Shown here piece after piece: positions 31,727 through 39,876 of a DNA stretch of 64,000 nucleotides (positions are counted from its first letter, which is position 1; each line of letters starts with the position of its first letter). Under the pieces are notes generated by a model. It saw nothing but the letters and a program-made list of their open reading frames with translations. It searched no databases and was not told where the DNA came from. A program made the translations under genes and the position numbers. The stretch spans positions 1 through 64,000 of the forward strand of contig CAZDOS010000003.1 in assembly GCA_964507095.1 (NCBI GenBank). Reading direction: 5' to 3'. This DNA comes from RGIG3102 sp964507095. Lineage in GTDB: Bacteria > Bacillota > Clostridia > Oscillospirales > Ruminococcaceae.

Positions 31727-32575
31727 TCACTGTTCTTTGACCCTGTCCTTACCTTTTCCGGCCCACCTGAGAACATCGATCTCATCGAGGTTGAAAGACA
31801 CCGGTATGCCTTCCTTGTTCTTGTCGAGCCTGACCTTAAGACTGCCCGAGAGGATGTTGGATACCTCGGAAACGACACCTGTTCCCTCCGGAGTCCTGAC
31901 ATAACTGCCGACTCCTGGAGTGGTCGAGTTGAGATACTCATACACGTTCTGCTCATAAGACAGGCAACACATTAGTCTGCCGCATGAACCGTTTATTTTA
32001 GTAGGGTTGAGAGAGAGGCCCTGTTCCTTTGCCATCCTGATTCCTACAGGAACGAAATCCTTTAGGAATCGGGAGCAGCAGAAAGGCTGTCCGCAGACAC
32101 CGATGCCGCCCATCATCTTGCTTTCATCCCTGACGCCGATCTGTCTCATCTCGATCCTGGTCCTGAATATGCTTGCAAGCTCCTTGACCAGTTCTCTGAA
32201 GTCTATCCTTCCGTCAGCCGTGTAGTAAAAGAGCACCTTGCTCCTGTCGAAGGTGTATTCGACGTCAACGAGCTTCATCTCCAGACCGTGCTTCTCGATC
32301 TTATCGACGCAGATGTCAAAAGCCTTCTTCTCGTCCATCCTGTTCTGCATGAGCTTTGAGATGTCGGCCGTGTCCGCCACCCTGATGACTTCCTTGAGCG
32401 GTGATACGATACTGCTGTCATCGACTTCATGGACTCCCTGGACTACCAGACCGCATTCCAGTCCTCTGGCGGTGTCCACTATCACATATGTGTCTTTATC
32501 TATGTTCATTTCTCCGGGGCTGAAGTAATAGACCTTCCCGCTCTCCTTGAAACGCACTCCTATAACCTTTGTCAT
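31727..32575 (-). CDS. ricT: RicT/YaaT-type PSP1-domain protein
   Basis: A 282-residue PSP1-domain protein. It has VDVEYTFDRSKVLFYYTADG and two Cys-rich motifs, GVCGQPFCCSRF and GSCGRLMCCLSYE, which in B. subtilis RicT help bind an Fe-S cluster in the RicAFT complex controlling RNase Y activity and development. ATG 32575 is 15 nt from CAGGAG, rather far, but no better start is seen. It follows holB and darA, the usual Bacillota neighbourhood. Confidence 0.93.
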   Translation of the reverse strand: MTKVIGVRFKESGKVYYFSPGEMNIDKDTYVIVDTARGLECGLVVQGVHEVDDSSIVSPLKEVIRVADTADISKLMQNRMDEKKAFDICVDKIEKHGLEMKLVDVEYTFDRSKVLFYYTADGRIDFRELVKELASIFRTRIEMRQIGVRDESKMMGGIGVCGQPFCCSRFLKDFVPVGIRMAKEQGLSLNPTKINGSCGRLMCCLSYEQNVYEYLNSTTPGVGSYVRTPEGTGVVSEVSNILSGSLKVRLDKNKEGIPVSFNLDEIDVLRWAGKGKDRVKEQ

Positions 32576-32645
32576 AAATATATATGTAAACTCCTGATAA
32601 TAATCGTATTGGAATATTGTATACCAGAACTTAAGAAAATTCAAA

Positions 32646-33521
32646 TCACACCGATGCCGCCCTGGCCGCTTCCGATGCGAAGCACTCGATCATCAAATTC
32701 AGATTTACGTTCGTCTGAAGCAATCCCCTGTACTTTTCAATCACATCGATGACACTCACCGTTTTCCGGGTGTATTTCTTTGAGCACAGTACCGTCAGGT
32801 CTTCAAGAATGACAGCGATCGAATTCTTATCCCTGTTATACCGGTACATTGCCTTAGACACCTCATACGCATCGCCCTTCAACAGCAGATTGTAGATGTC
32901 TATACTGTTCTTCAGCAGAGCGTATCTGGCAGGATCCTCCAGACATCTTTTGCTTTTCCCTATGTTGCCACCGTAGATCCTTATCAGATTCTCGATGATA
33001 TCATCGTCCCTGCTGATCTCCTCCAGATAGTCTCTGGCTTCTTCATCGCTCACATCTCCGACCTGGTAAATGCTGCACCTTGATCTGATAGTGGGAATTA
33101 TGGAACTGATATCGTTGGTGGTAAGGATGAAATACACATCCGACTTGGGCTCTTCAAGAGTCTTCAGGAAAGCATTGGCAGAAGAAGTGTTGAATCTCTC
33201 GCAGTTTTTTAGTATCACTATCCTGCTTTCAGAATCGATCGATGTATTGCTCATCTCTCCGATGAGTTCTCTCATTGCACCAACGCTGTATTCCCTGCGA
33301 ACTCCGGTGTCGCCTTCCATTATCCTGACCGCCGGATGGCTGTTAAGCTCTTTTGTTGAACTGACGCCCAAAAGCTCACAAGCCAAAAGAAGGGCAAGAT
33401 AATTCACTCCGTTGCCCTTTTCCCCGCTGAGAAGTATGCTATGAGAAAGCCGCCCTGCTTTAACAGAAGCAAGGAGGCTTTCCTTCGTTTTATCGTTGCC
33501 TATGTATAGCTCGGAAAGCAT
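32646..33521 (-). CDS. holB: DNA polymerase III delta' subunit
   Basis: A 291-residue clamp-loader subunit. It has LSHSILLSGEKGNGVNYLA (degenerate Walker A), RIVILKNCERF, SSANAFLKTLEEP (the SRC-adjacent AAA+ segment) and PTIRSRC (sensor/arginine finger). Its ATG overlaps the darA stop codon (TGATG), so translation is probably coupled. Part of darA-holB-ricT. Confidence 0.92.
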   Translation of the reverse strand: MLSELYIGNDKTKESLLASVKAGRLSHSILLSGEKGNGVNYLALLLACELLGVSSTKELNSHPAVRIMEGDTGVRREYSVGAMRELIGEMSNTSIDSESRIVILKNCERFNTSSANAFLKTLEEPKSDVYFILTTNDISSIIPTIRSRCSIYQVGDVSDEEARDYLEEISRDDDIIENLIRIYGGNIGKSKRCLEDPARYALLKNSIDIYNLLLKGDAYEVSKAMYRYNRDKNSIAVILEDLTVLCSKKYTRKTVSVIDVIEKYRGLLQTNVNLNLMIECFASEAARAASV

Positions 33522-33844
33522 CACAGCTTCTCGAATCTCTCAATATCCAGTACGAATACAGTTGCTCCGCCGACTGAGACTTCAAGAGGTATAGGTGTAG
33601 TCATTCCCATTCCGTAAGTTGTGGTTGAAGGAACGGTTTCCGTGCGTCTTCTGGAGTGTTCTGAAATGATCTCTATAGCACGATCTACCTTCTCGTCTTC
33701 TGTTCCTGTGAGGAGCGTCACGTTATTTGCCAAAAGGAATCCGCCTGATGTGGCGAGCTTTGTGACCGAATATCTCTCTGAAGTAAGTGCCCGCGATACT
33801 TCACTTGCATCGTCCTTGTTGACTATAGCTATGATGAGCTTCAT
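33521..33844 (-). CDS. darA: Cyclic-di-AMP receptor DarA/PstA (PII-like)
   Basis: A 107-residue PII-like protein. It begins MKLIIAIVNKDDASEVSRAL, then YSVTKLATSGGFL and NVTLLTGTEDEKV, the known DarA/PstA pattern with a short T-loop and long B-loop. Homologs bind c-di-AMP. ATG 33844 follows TGGAGGTAATATC. First gene of the holB-ricT operon; no diadenylate cyclase gene lies in the window. Confidence 0.94.
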   Translation of the reverse strand: MKLIIAIVNKDDASEVSRALTSERYSVTKLATSGGFLLANNVTLLTGTEDEKVDRAIEIISEHSRRRTETVPSTTTYGMGMTTPIPLEVSVGGATVFVLDIERFEKL

Positions 33845-33929
33845 GATATTACCTCCACATTTCATTGTCATCTATTGATAGATAAAGCCTTTTAAAAGCT
33901 TTTTTTGCATTTTTATAATATCACGAAAC

Positions 33930-33954
33930 GATGTAAATATCCACTTTTTACATC
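33930..33954. other. Inverted repeat upstream of darA
   Basis: GATGTAAA (33930-33937) and TTTACATC (33947-33954) form an 8-bp perfect inverted repeat about 90 bp before darA, in AT-rich intergenic sequence between lplA and darA. Terminator or operator; not resolved. Confidence 0.4.
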
Positions 33955-34027
33955 AATTTTAGAGAAAGCGACAATAGCGGGCATTAAAAAGCAGCATTTT
34001 TGACATACTGACCTGCGGCTTCAGGGT

Positions 34028-34921
34028 TTACAGGTTTTTTAGCAGTTCTTCCAGTTCCAGCACGCTGTTTCCGAGAAGACATTGCCTGATCTTTTCAGGA
34101 TACTCCAGATCCATGCTGTCCGTATATATGACCCGCCGCGTGATTTCGGTTCCTTCCACCTCCAGAACCATCCTGACGTTTCCGCCTTTCAGCTTTCTCT
34201 CATCGGTAAACCGTATCTCATCAAGCCGGTTATATATAAATCTTTCATCGGATATCATCCTTGCAATCTCAGGATCCTCCGGGACCGTTTTCTGGATTTG
34301 TGCATCGGGGAACCTTGCAAGAAATTCTTTTACGATAGCATCCGAAAGCGTCTGTACTGTCAGTCCGGGACATATCTCTGAGAGGTTCCTGACTCTTGCT
34401 GCAACCGACTTTATGCCTTTCCCCTCGAACTTTGAGGAAGACGGAGTCAGTACTCGCGTCATGGCTGATATGTCTACTGCCACCATCAGCGTGCCGTGAA
34501 AGAGCATCCTGTCTTCTTCCTCTTTCCAGGCACAGCCGCTGATCTTCCCTGAACCTGAAACGATATCGTTCCTTCCGGAAAGCTCCGACTCGACCCCGAG
34601 AGAGGAAAGCCGGCTTATTATGATCTGCTGACAGTATGCCATGCCGGCCTTGCTCTTGTCGAATACAAAGGTATAGTTCAGATTTCCCTTGTCCTGGTAT
34701 ACGGTGCCTCCACCGGTAAAACGCCTGACGGGAAGTATGCCTTCACTTTTGAGGACGGAGCTGTCCCATTGCGACAGGGTGTCCTGGTTGAACCCTGCAA
34801 CGACACAAGGCCTGTTGACCCAGAGAAACAGCGACAGCTCATCGCTGCCCTTCAGCAGCTCCATCTCTGTGGAGATATTCCTGTAGGGATCATCTGTCCC
34901 TGACAAATATATTTTCTTCAT
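34028..34921 (-). CDS. lplA: Lipoate-protein ligase A
   Basis: Activates lipoate with ATP and transfers it to lipoyl-domain lysines. The 297 residues include the catalytic GGGTVYQDKGNLNYTFV region, NDIVSGSGKISGCAWKEE and HGTLMVAVD, typical of LplA/LplJ, and a C-terminal accessory domain. ATG 34921 lacks a good ribosome site and begins just 9 nt after the T-run of a terminator, so expression may depend on read-through from the Lpd gene. Its natural target is the triple-lipoyl Lpd encoded immediately upstream. Confidence 0.92.
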   Translation of the reverse strand: MKKIYLSGTDDPYRNISTEMELLKGSDELSLFLWVNRPCVVAGFNQDTLSQWDSSVLKSEGILPVRRFTGGGTVYQDKGNLNYTFVFDKSKAGMAYCQQIIISRLSSLGVESELSGRNDIVSGSGKISGCAWKEEEDRMLFHGTLMVAVDISAMTRVLTPSSSKFEGKGIKSVAARVRNLSEICPGLTVQTLSDAIVKEFLARFPDAQIQKTVPEDPEIARMISDERFIYNRLDEIRFTDERKLKGGNVRMVLEVEGTEITRRVIYTDSMDLEYPEKIRQCLLGNSVLELEELLKNL

Positions 34922-34929
34922 TTTCTTTG

Positions 34930-34958
34930 AAAAAACGGGGCAGAACCATGTCTGCCCC
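34930..34958 (-). terminator. Terminator between the Lpd gene and lplA
   Basis: Minus strand GGGGCAGA (34951-34958) pairs with TCTGCCCC (34937-34944), followed by six T residues (34930-34935). It lies right before the lplA start codon. Confidence 0.85.
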
Positions 34959-34974
34959 AAACGTGATTATGGCT

Positions 34975-37167
34975 TTACTGATGTATGCTTCCGAGTCCGA
35001 GTCCAAGCACAGCCTCATGCACGGCCTCTCCTGTAGTAGGATGAGGGAATATGGTGTCGGCGATTGCTTCGACTTTCATCTTGTTTTGGATCGCAAGTGT
35101 AATCACGTTAATCAGGCTCCGGGCATCAGGTCCGATAATGGTTCCTCCGAGAAGCCTGTCCTCTGAATTATCCTTTATGAGCTTTACAAAGCCTTCGGTC
35201 CTGCCCATGGATACAGCCTTGCCGTTGCCTGCAAAGTCAAAGCGTGCAACGCTGTAATCGATCCCCTTGGCCTTTGCTTCGTCTTCCGTGATTCCAACCG
35301 ATGCGATCTCAGGATCCGTGAAGACCACATTCGGGACTGCAGAATAGTCCATGAGCCTGTCCTTGCCCAAAATGTTGTCCACTGCAACGATGCCCTGCTC
35401 GGAAGCGACATGGGCAAGCTGGATGATGTTTGTCACATCGCCGATGGCATAGATGTGCTCTCTATTGGTGCGCATGTGCCCATCGACCTTTATGCCCCTG
35501 CCTCTGTCATTGAGCTCGATGCCTGTAGCCTCGAGATTAAGTCCGTCCATGTTAGGGCTTCTGCCTATTGCAAACAGCACCTTCTCGCTGACAGCCATGT
35601 GCTCGGTTCCGTCCTTCTCGAAGAAGACTACAGCTGAACCGTTCTCGGCCTGCCGTACCTTCGTGACTCTTGAAGATGTGCTGATCGTTATTCCTTTTTC
35701 TTTTGCGATCTTCATGATCTCGGCAGATACATCGTTGTCTATCATGGTCAGGACTCTGTCCATGAACTCGACCACCCGGACCTTTACTCCGAGATTGGCG
35801 TATATGAACGCGAATTCCATGCCGATGACTCCGCCGCCGATAATGGTGACCGATTCAGGAAGGACATCATTGCTCAAGGCATCCGTGCTATTCATCACTA
35901 CAGGAAGGTCAAGGCCCGGAATGTTGGACTTTGAAACACTGCTGCCCGTTGCTATGATGATATCCTCTGCGGCCACCTTGCCGAAGCCCGTGATCTCTAC
36001 AGTCTTCTCATCTATGAATGATGCAGTTCCTCTCGCTACTTCGATGCTGTTCTTCTTCATGAGGAACTCCACGCCGGAGACCAGTTTGTCGACGACTCTT
36101 TCCTTGTGGGCAACGATACCCTTCATGTCAGGGACAGCTCCGGCGATCTTGATGCCGAACTCGTCTCCCCTGAGGGATTCAGAATATACCTCAGATGACT
36201 TTACGAATGACTTTGTAGGGATACATCCGACATTAAGGCATGTACCGCCGAGCTTCTCCTTTTCTGCGATTATGACCTTCTTGCCGTTCTGCGCGGCATA
36301 TATGGCAGCGACATAGCCACCCGGGCCTCCGCCGATGACCAGAACATCCGCCTTCTTCGTGTCCATGTCTGCAGGTTCAGTCTTATCAACAGGCGCCGGC
36401 ACTGCCTGCTCTGCTGTTCCTTCGCTGAAAAGGGCAACGACATCATCCATCATGATCTTGTCGCCGACCTTGATCTTTATTTCTTCCAGTATGCCGTCCT
36501 TCAGGCAATATATCTTGCTTGCACCCTTGCCTGCTTCGACGGATGCGAAGGCTTCGCCAAGCTTTACTGCATCTCCGACATTCTTATGGATCCGTGTGAC
36601 CGTGACCTTCTCATCCTTTCCGAACTCAGGGCACAGCAGTTCAAAGGTCTCCTTGGCAGCAGGTGCTGCTTCAGGGGCTGTATCGGTAATAAGGGCTACT
36701 ACTTCATCAGTCTTGACCTTCTGTCCCGCGGCAGCCTTGATCTCCTTTATGTATCCGTCACAGAGGCTGTATATCTTTGAGGCTCCCTTGCCTGCTTCTA
36801 CGGCAAATACCGGTTCGCCGAGCTTTACGGCATCCCCGGCCTTTTTGAGCACTTCTGTAATTGTTGAGATTTCATCCAGTCCGAACTCGGGACACAGCAG
36901 TTCCGTGATCTTTTCTGCTGCCGGCCGAGTGTCGGTGATGGTGGCCATGACATCATCCATCTTGACTTTGTCGGCGACCTTGACCTTGAATTCCTTAATA
37001 AATCCGTCAGAAAGGGCATAGACTTTAGTAAGTCCCTTTCCCGCTTCGACAGAGAAGACCGCGTCGCCTAGCTTTACGGCATCTCCGACTTTCTTCATTA
37101 TTTCTACGACTGTGACTTCTTCGTTCCTTCCGAACTCAGGGCACAGCAATTCCGTGATCTTTTCCAC
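34975..37167 (-). CDS. lpdA: Dihydrolipoamide dehydrogenase with three N-terminal lipoyl domains
   Basis: A 730-residue protein. Three lipoyl/biotinyl-type domains (about 1-80, 84-165, 173-252) each end a repeat beginning LLCPEFG and carry VEAGKG with candidate modified lysines at 44, 127 and 214. A linker precedes the FAD disulfide reductase (from about 272): VLVIGGGPGGYVAA, GGTCLNVGC (Cys310, Cys315) and C-terminal HPTTGEAVHEA. Bacterial Lpd proteins usually have none or one lipoyl domain. Start is GTG 37167 after AAGAGG. The AhpD-like gene lies upstream and lplA downstream; no E1 or E2 is nearby. Confidence 0.93.
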   Translation of the reverse strand: MEKITELLCPEFGRNEEVTVVEIMKKVGDAVKLGDAVFSVEAGKGLTKVYALSDGFIKEFKVKVADKVKMDDVMATITDTRPAAEKITELLCPEFGLDEISTITEVLKKAGDAVKLGEPVFAVEAGKGASKIYSLCDGYIKEIKAAAGQKVKTDEVVALITDTAPEAAPAAKETFELLCPEFGKDEKVTVTRIHKNVGDAVKLGEAFASVEAGKGASKIYCLKDGILEEIKIKVGDKIMMDDVVALFSEGTAEQAVPAPVDKTEPADMDTKKADVLVIGGGPGGYVAAIYAAQNGKKVIIAEKEKLGGTCLNVGCIPTKSFVKSSEVYSESLRGDEFGIKIAGAVPDMKGIVAHKERVVDKLVSGVEFLMKKNSIEVARGTASFIDEKTVEITGFGKVAAEDIIIATGSSVSKSNIPGLDLPVVMNSTDALSNDVLPESVTIIGGGVIGMEFAFIYANLGVKVRVVEFMDRVLTMIDNDVSAEIMKIAKEKGITISTSSRVTKVRQAENGSAVVFFEKDGTEHMAVSEKVLFAIGRSPNMDGLNLEATGIELNDRGRGIKVDGHMRTNREHIYAIGDVTNIIQLAHVASEQGIVAVDNILGKDRLMDYSAVPNVVFTDPEIASVGITEDEAKAKGIDYSVARFDFAGNGKAVSMGRTEGFVKLIKDNSEDRLLGGTIIGPDARSLINVITLAIQNKMKVEAIADTIFPHPTTGEAVHEAVLGLGLGSIHQ

Positions 37168-37273
37168 GATATCGACCTCTTCTTTTCATATATTATATTG
37201 AATTATACCATCTGACCGCTTCTGTTAGCAACGAAAGACAGGTGACTTGATTACACTGATGATATGACTGCAA

Positions 37274-37302
37274 CAAATGGCGGGGCCGAGCCCCGCCATT
37301 TG
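37274..37302 (-). terminator. Strong hairpin between AhpD-like and Lpd genes
   Basis: A 13-bp perfect stem (37290-37302 with 37274-37286) with CGA loop. The T-tail is poor (TTGTT), so it may be a weak terminator or a stability element separating the two genes. Confidence 0.65.
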
Positions 37303-37313
37303 CAAATCACGTA

Positions 37314-37667
37314 TTACTTGAAATCCTTCTCGAACTCATCGAGGCAAGGCATCAGCGTTGCTGCGATATATGCCTGTGTAGGACCTCCGCCGTAGACCAT
37401 TGCTGTTGCTGCAGCATCAAGTATCTCTGCCCTTGTGGCTCCGTTCTTGAAAGCACTGTATGTATGGTAGACAATGCAGTACTCGCATCTGCAGTAGACC
37501 GAGATGGCTATGGCTATGAGCTCCTTGGTCTTGACATCGAGAACTCCGTTGTTCTCGATATTGCCCATGAATGTCCTGAAGCCGGCCATTACCTCCGGCC
37601 TTTCGTTTGCCAGTTCGACTGTTCCCTCGCTCATTGCCTTGAGCATTCCGCGTACATCCTTTGCCAT
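37314..37667 (-). CDS. AhpD-like carboxymuconolactone decarboxylase-family protein
   Basis: A 117-residue CMD-domain protein with the AhpD-type motif YCRCEYCIVYH (CxxC plus His three residues later), preceded by the helix KELIAIAISV. In Mycobacterium, AhpD passes electrons from lipoylated SucB and Lpd to AhpC. Here it sits directly upstream of a lipoylated Lpd, so a similar relay is plausible. AGGAGG precedes ATG 37667. Confidence 0.9.
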   Translation of the reverse strand: MAKDVRGMLKAMSEGTVELANERPEVMAGFRTFMGNIENNGVLDVKTKELIAIAISVYCRCEYCIVYHTYSAFKNGATRAEILDAAATAMVYGGGPTQAYIAATLMPCLDEFEKDFK

Positions 37668-37828
37668 TTTAGCGTCCTCCTGATTATTGTTACGGCAGCA
37701 TCATCGGTATGCCGTTCTTCATAACATCATTATATTCCCATTTCATTGGACAGGCAAAGCATTTGTTACATTTTTGTCAATGTGAACAAAGAACTTCAGG
37801 AACGTTGATCGTTATGACGGATTTCCGC

Positions 37829-38683
37829 TCATTTTTCAAGGTATCTTACCATGGCTTCATGATTCTTCTTCGCATCCTCATAGCCTATGGCATACCATTT
37901 CCACATCTTTGCGGCACGGTTTTCGAGCCTGTCGATGTCCACAGGCTTTTCAGGCGCTATGACAAAGGCATTGCCAAGCTCCTCGTTTTCAAAGACATAC
38001 CTTGTCTGCTCGTTATACATATTGTGCCTGTTCTCATGCGCCCGGTAGAACTTAGGGTACTTCTTACCATAGAGCGCCTTGGACATCTTGAGATCAGAGG
38101 CAGGTTTCTTTACGAAGTTTCTGTCCTGGGTGAGTATGATCACGTTCTTGGTGTTTCCGTCCATCTGGCTTCTCTTGAGAGGAATGCTGTCGCAGATACC
38201 GCCGTCAAGATACATCTGCCCGTCTATGATCACAGGGGTCGACAGTATCGGGAGGCTGGCCGAGGCCTGAACTATGTGCATTTCTTTCTCAAGGTCGGTG
38301 ACTCTCATGTATTCAGGCAGACCGGTCGATATGTTCGCGACCACAGCGTAAAAATTCGTGTCGTTTTTCCTGAATGTTTCGTAATCAAAAGGTATGATCT
38401 TGTTCGGTATCTCGTCATATACGAACTCAGTGTTGAAGTAGTTTCCGTTCCGGGCCATGTATTTCGGTCCGGCATACCTCGGATCTCCGAGGAACCTTGT
38501 GAATGTGGTTATGCTCCTTCCTCTCTGCCTTGAAACATAGTTCGAGGCGTTAAGAGCGCCTGCGGATACTCCGTAGACCGATGTAAACTCTATGTCATGT
38601 TCCAGAAAATAGTCCAGGATGCCGGCAGTGTATACACCTCGCATGCCGCCGCCCTCCAGGATCAGTGCACCTTTATACTGCAT
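37829..38683 (-). CDS. Patatin-like phospholipase
   Basis: A 284-residue serine hydrolase of the patatin family (RssA/YjjU-like). It has the oxyanion loop EGGGMRGVYTAG, nucleophile GVSAG (Ser at about 44), and DGG dyad aspartate near 162 (MYLDGGICDSIPL). The YjjU-like size suggests a cytosolic lipid hydrolase; substrate unknown. ATG 38683 follows TAGGAGGTG. Monocistronic. Confidence 0.92.
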   Translation of the reverse strand: MQYKGALILEGGGMRGVYTAGILDYFLEHDIEFTSVYGVSAGALNASNYVSRQRGRSITTFTRFLGDPRYAGPKYMARNGNYFNTEFVYDEIPNKIIPFDYETFRKNDTNFYAVVANISTGLPEYMRVTDLEKEMHIVQASASLPILSTPVIIDGQMYLDGGICDSIPLKRSQMDGNTKNVIILTQDRNFVKKPASDLKMSKALYGKKYPKFYRAHENRHNMYNEQTRYVFENEELGNAFVIAPEKPVDIDRLENRAAKMWKWYAIGYEDAKKNHEAMVRYLEK

Positions 38684-38817
38684 CAAAACACCTCCTAAAT
38701 CTAAACCGATTATACCACCGGAAACCCTCTTTTTCCATTTTCTGACCACATTTCACCTTTTATCTCAAACGGCATAAATATCAGTTTTAAACGGACAAAA
38801 AAAGGTCAAAACTTTCG

Positions 38818-38846
38818 TTGACAAAGGATAAATCGTATGCTATACT
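38818..38846 (+). promoter_or_regulatory. Promoter of tRNA-Leu
   Basis: TTGACA (38818-38823), 17-bp spacer, TATACT (38841-38846), ending 14 bp before the tRNA. Confidence 0.85.
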
Positions 38847-38860
38847 TACTAAGCTGTTAA

Positions 38861-38947
38861 GCGGATGTGGCGGAATAGGCAGACGCGCTAGCTTGAGGGG
38901 CTAGTGGTGGCAACATCGTGCAAGTTCAAGTCTTGTCATCCGCACCA
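38861..38947 (+). tRNA. tRNA-Leu (anticodon GAG)
   Basis: The acceptor stem GCGGATG pairs with CATCCGC; a discriminator A and encoded CCA end it at 38947. The anticodon arm CTAGC-TTGAGGG-GCTAG presents GAG, reading CTC and CTT. A long variable arm (GGTGGCAACATCG) marks a class II tRNA, as expected for Leu. The T arm contains GTTCAAGTC. Confidence 0.96.
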
Positions 38948-38982
38948 AATCGGGCTCTTCGTGAGAAGGGCCCGATTTTTTC
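38948..38982 (+). terminator. Terminator of tRNA-Leu
   Basis: A 13-bp stem with one wobble (38948-38960 with 38965-38977) followed by TTTTT, directly after the CCA end. Confidence 0.88.
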
Positions 38983-39086
38983 ATCAAGTAAAAACTATCT
39001 CATATGGTTATGTCTACTGCATCTGACCCTCACACAAGTAAATGAGCTTATAGCTATGGGGTTAGATGACGGCTTATGAAACAGAA

Positions 39087-39127
39087 ATGAAAAGAGTCCA
39101 CAGAGTTGATTAAACTCTATGGACTCT
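39087..39127 (-). terminator. Terminator of the NERD-like membrane protein gene
   Basis: Two 15-nt arms (39093-39107, 39113-39127) pair with a single mismatch; on the minus strand CTTTTCATTT follows. The remaining stretch 38983-39086 holds no gene that I can support. Confidence 0.65.
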
Positions 39128-39193
39128 CTGGCTTTATTGATTAATGGAGTATGGTCATGGTCTCCCGGCATACAGTGACCATTCACCTTTTAC

Positions 39194-39814
39194 TTATTCA
39201 GCAACGATGTACTTTTCAAGAGCGGCCTTCATGGCTTCGATATCTGCTCCGTTATCGGCAATGTACTTCTTGCTCTGAAGCATCTCCGTTAGCTTGTCTG
39301 CCTTGCATGCCGGCGCTGACTTAGGAACTGCAACGGCGACTTCTCTGTTGGTGAATACCACCATTCCCTCTACCTGTCCGAACTTCACGTTTTCTTTTCT
39401 GTATATTTCCCTGAAGAACCTGGAAGCACCCCGTACATCATTCAACGGACTCGGGAAATTCTTTTTCTCTCCAAGGAAAACCTGTGTCCACTCATCCTTA
39501 TTGCTGTCGCCGTATATGTCTCCGCCCTTCGGGTCTGCCTTGAAAGCAATGGTGCCGTAGAAACTCAGCAGAATGGCATCATAGGTCTGTCTTTCGCCGT
39601 TGAACTCAAATGTGGTCCTTCCCATTGTCTTGAAGCTTCTGGGGCGTGCAAATCTTGCCAATGCGCTCATCAGCCTTTCCTGCGACTTTGGCTCCTCGGC
39701 ATATCTCTTCTTCCTGAAGAAGACGATATCCTCCCCGCCCATATAATATAGATACATGAAAAGCACCGCAAGAAGAGGTATCATATAAAATCTCTCAGCA
39801 ATAAATTTAAGCAT
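39194..39814 (-). CDS. Membrane-anchored NERD-like protein
   Basis: A 206-residue protein with an N-terminal membrane segment (about 10-28) and a cytosolic domain recalling NERD (nuclease-related): TTFEFNGERQTYDAILLS, then YGTIAFKADPKGGDIYG and W, similar to the NERD pattern of an acidic residue, a GxxxxE/D-x-K and a GxI-G turn. The catalytic Glu-x-Lys appears as KAD, so activity may be lost. ATG 39814 follows GAGGAAAAC. No partner gene is evident. Confidence 0.6.
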   Translation of the reverse strand: MLKFIAERFYMIPLLAVLFMYLYYMGGEDIVFFRKKRYAEEPKSQERLMSALARFARPRSFKTMGRTTFEFNGERQTYDAILLSFYGTIAFKADPKGGDIYGDSNKDEWTQVFLGEKKNFPSPLNDVRGASRFFREIYRKENVKFGQVEGMVVFTNREVAVAVPKSAPACKADKLTEMLQSKKYIADNGADIEAMKAALEKYIVAE

Positions 39815-39876
39815 GTTTTCCTCCGAACAGTAAAATACCAATTAATTATATCACAGGCTTTGCAAAAAACAAGGAC

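Noticed and set aside
38861..38947. tRNA-Leu as a prophage or island attachment site
   Set aside because: No integrase, no duplicated tRNA 3' end and no mobile genes nearby.
38995..39186. 63-residue minus-strand frame after tRNA-Leu
   Set aside because: No ribosome site, odd composition, and it lies over the terminator of the neighbouring gene. I looked for an integrase remnant or attachment repeat of the tRNA 3' end and saw none.
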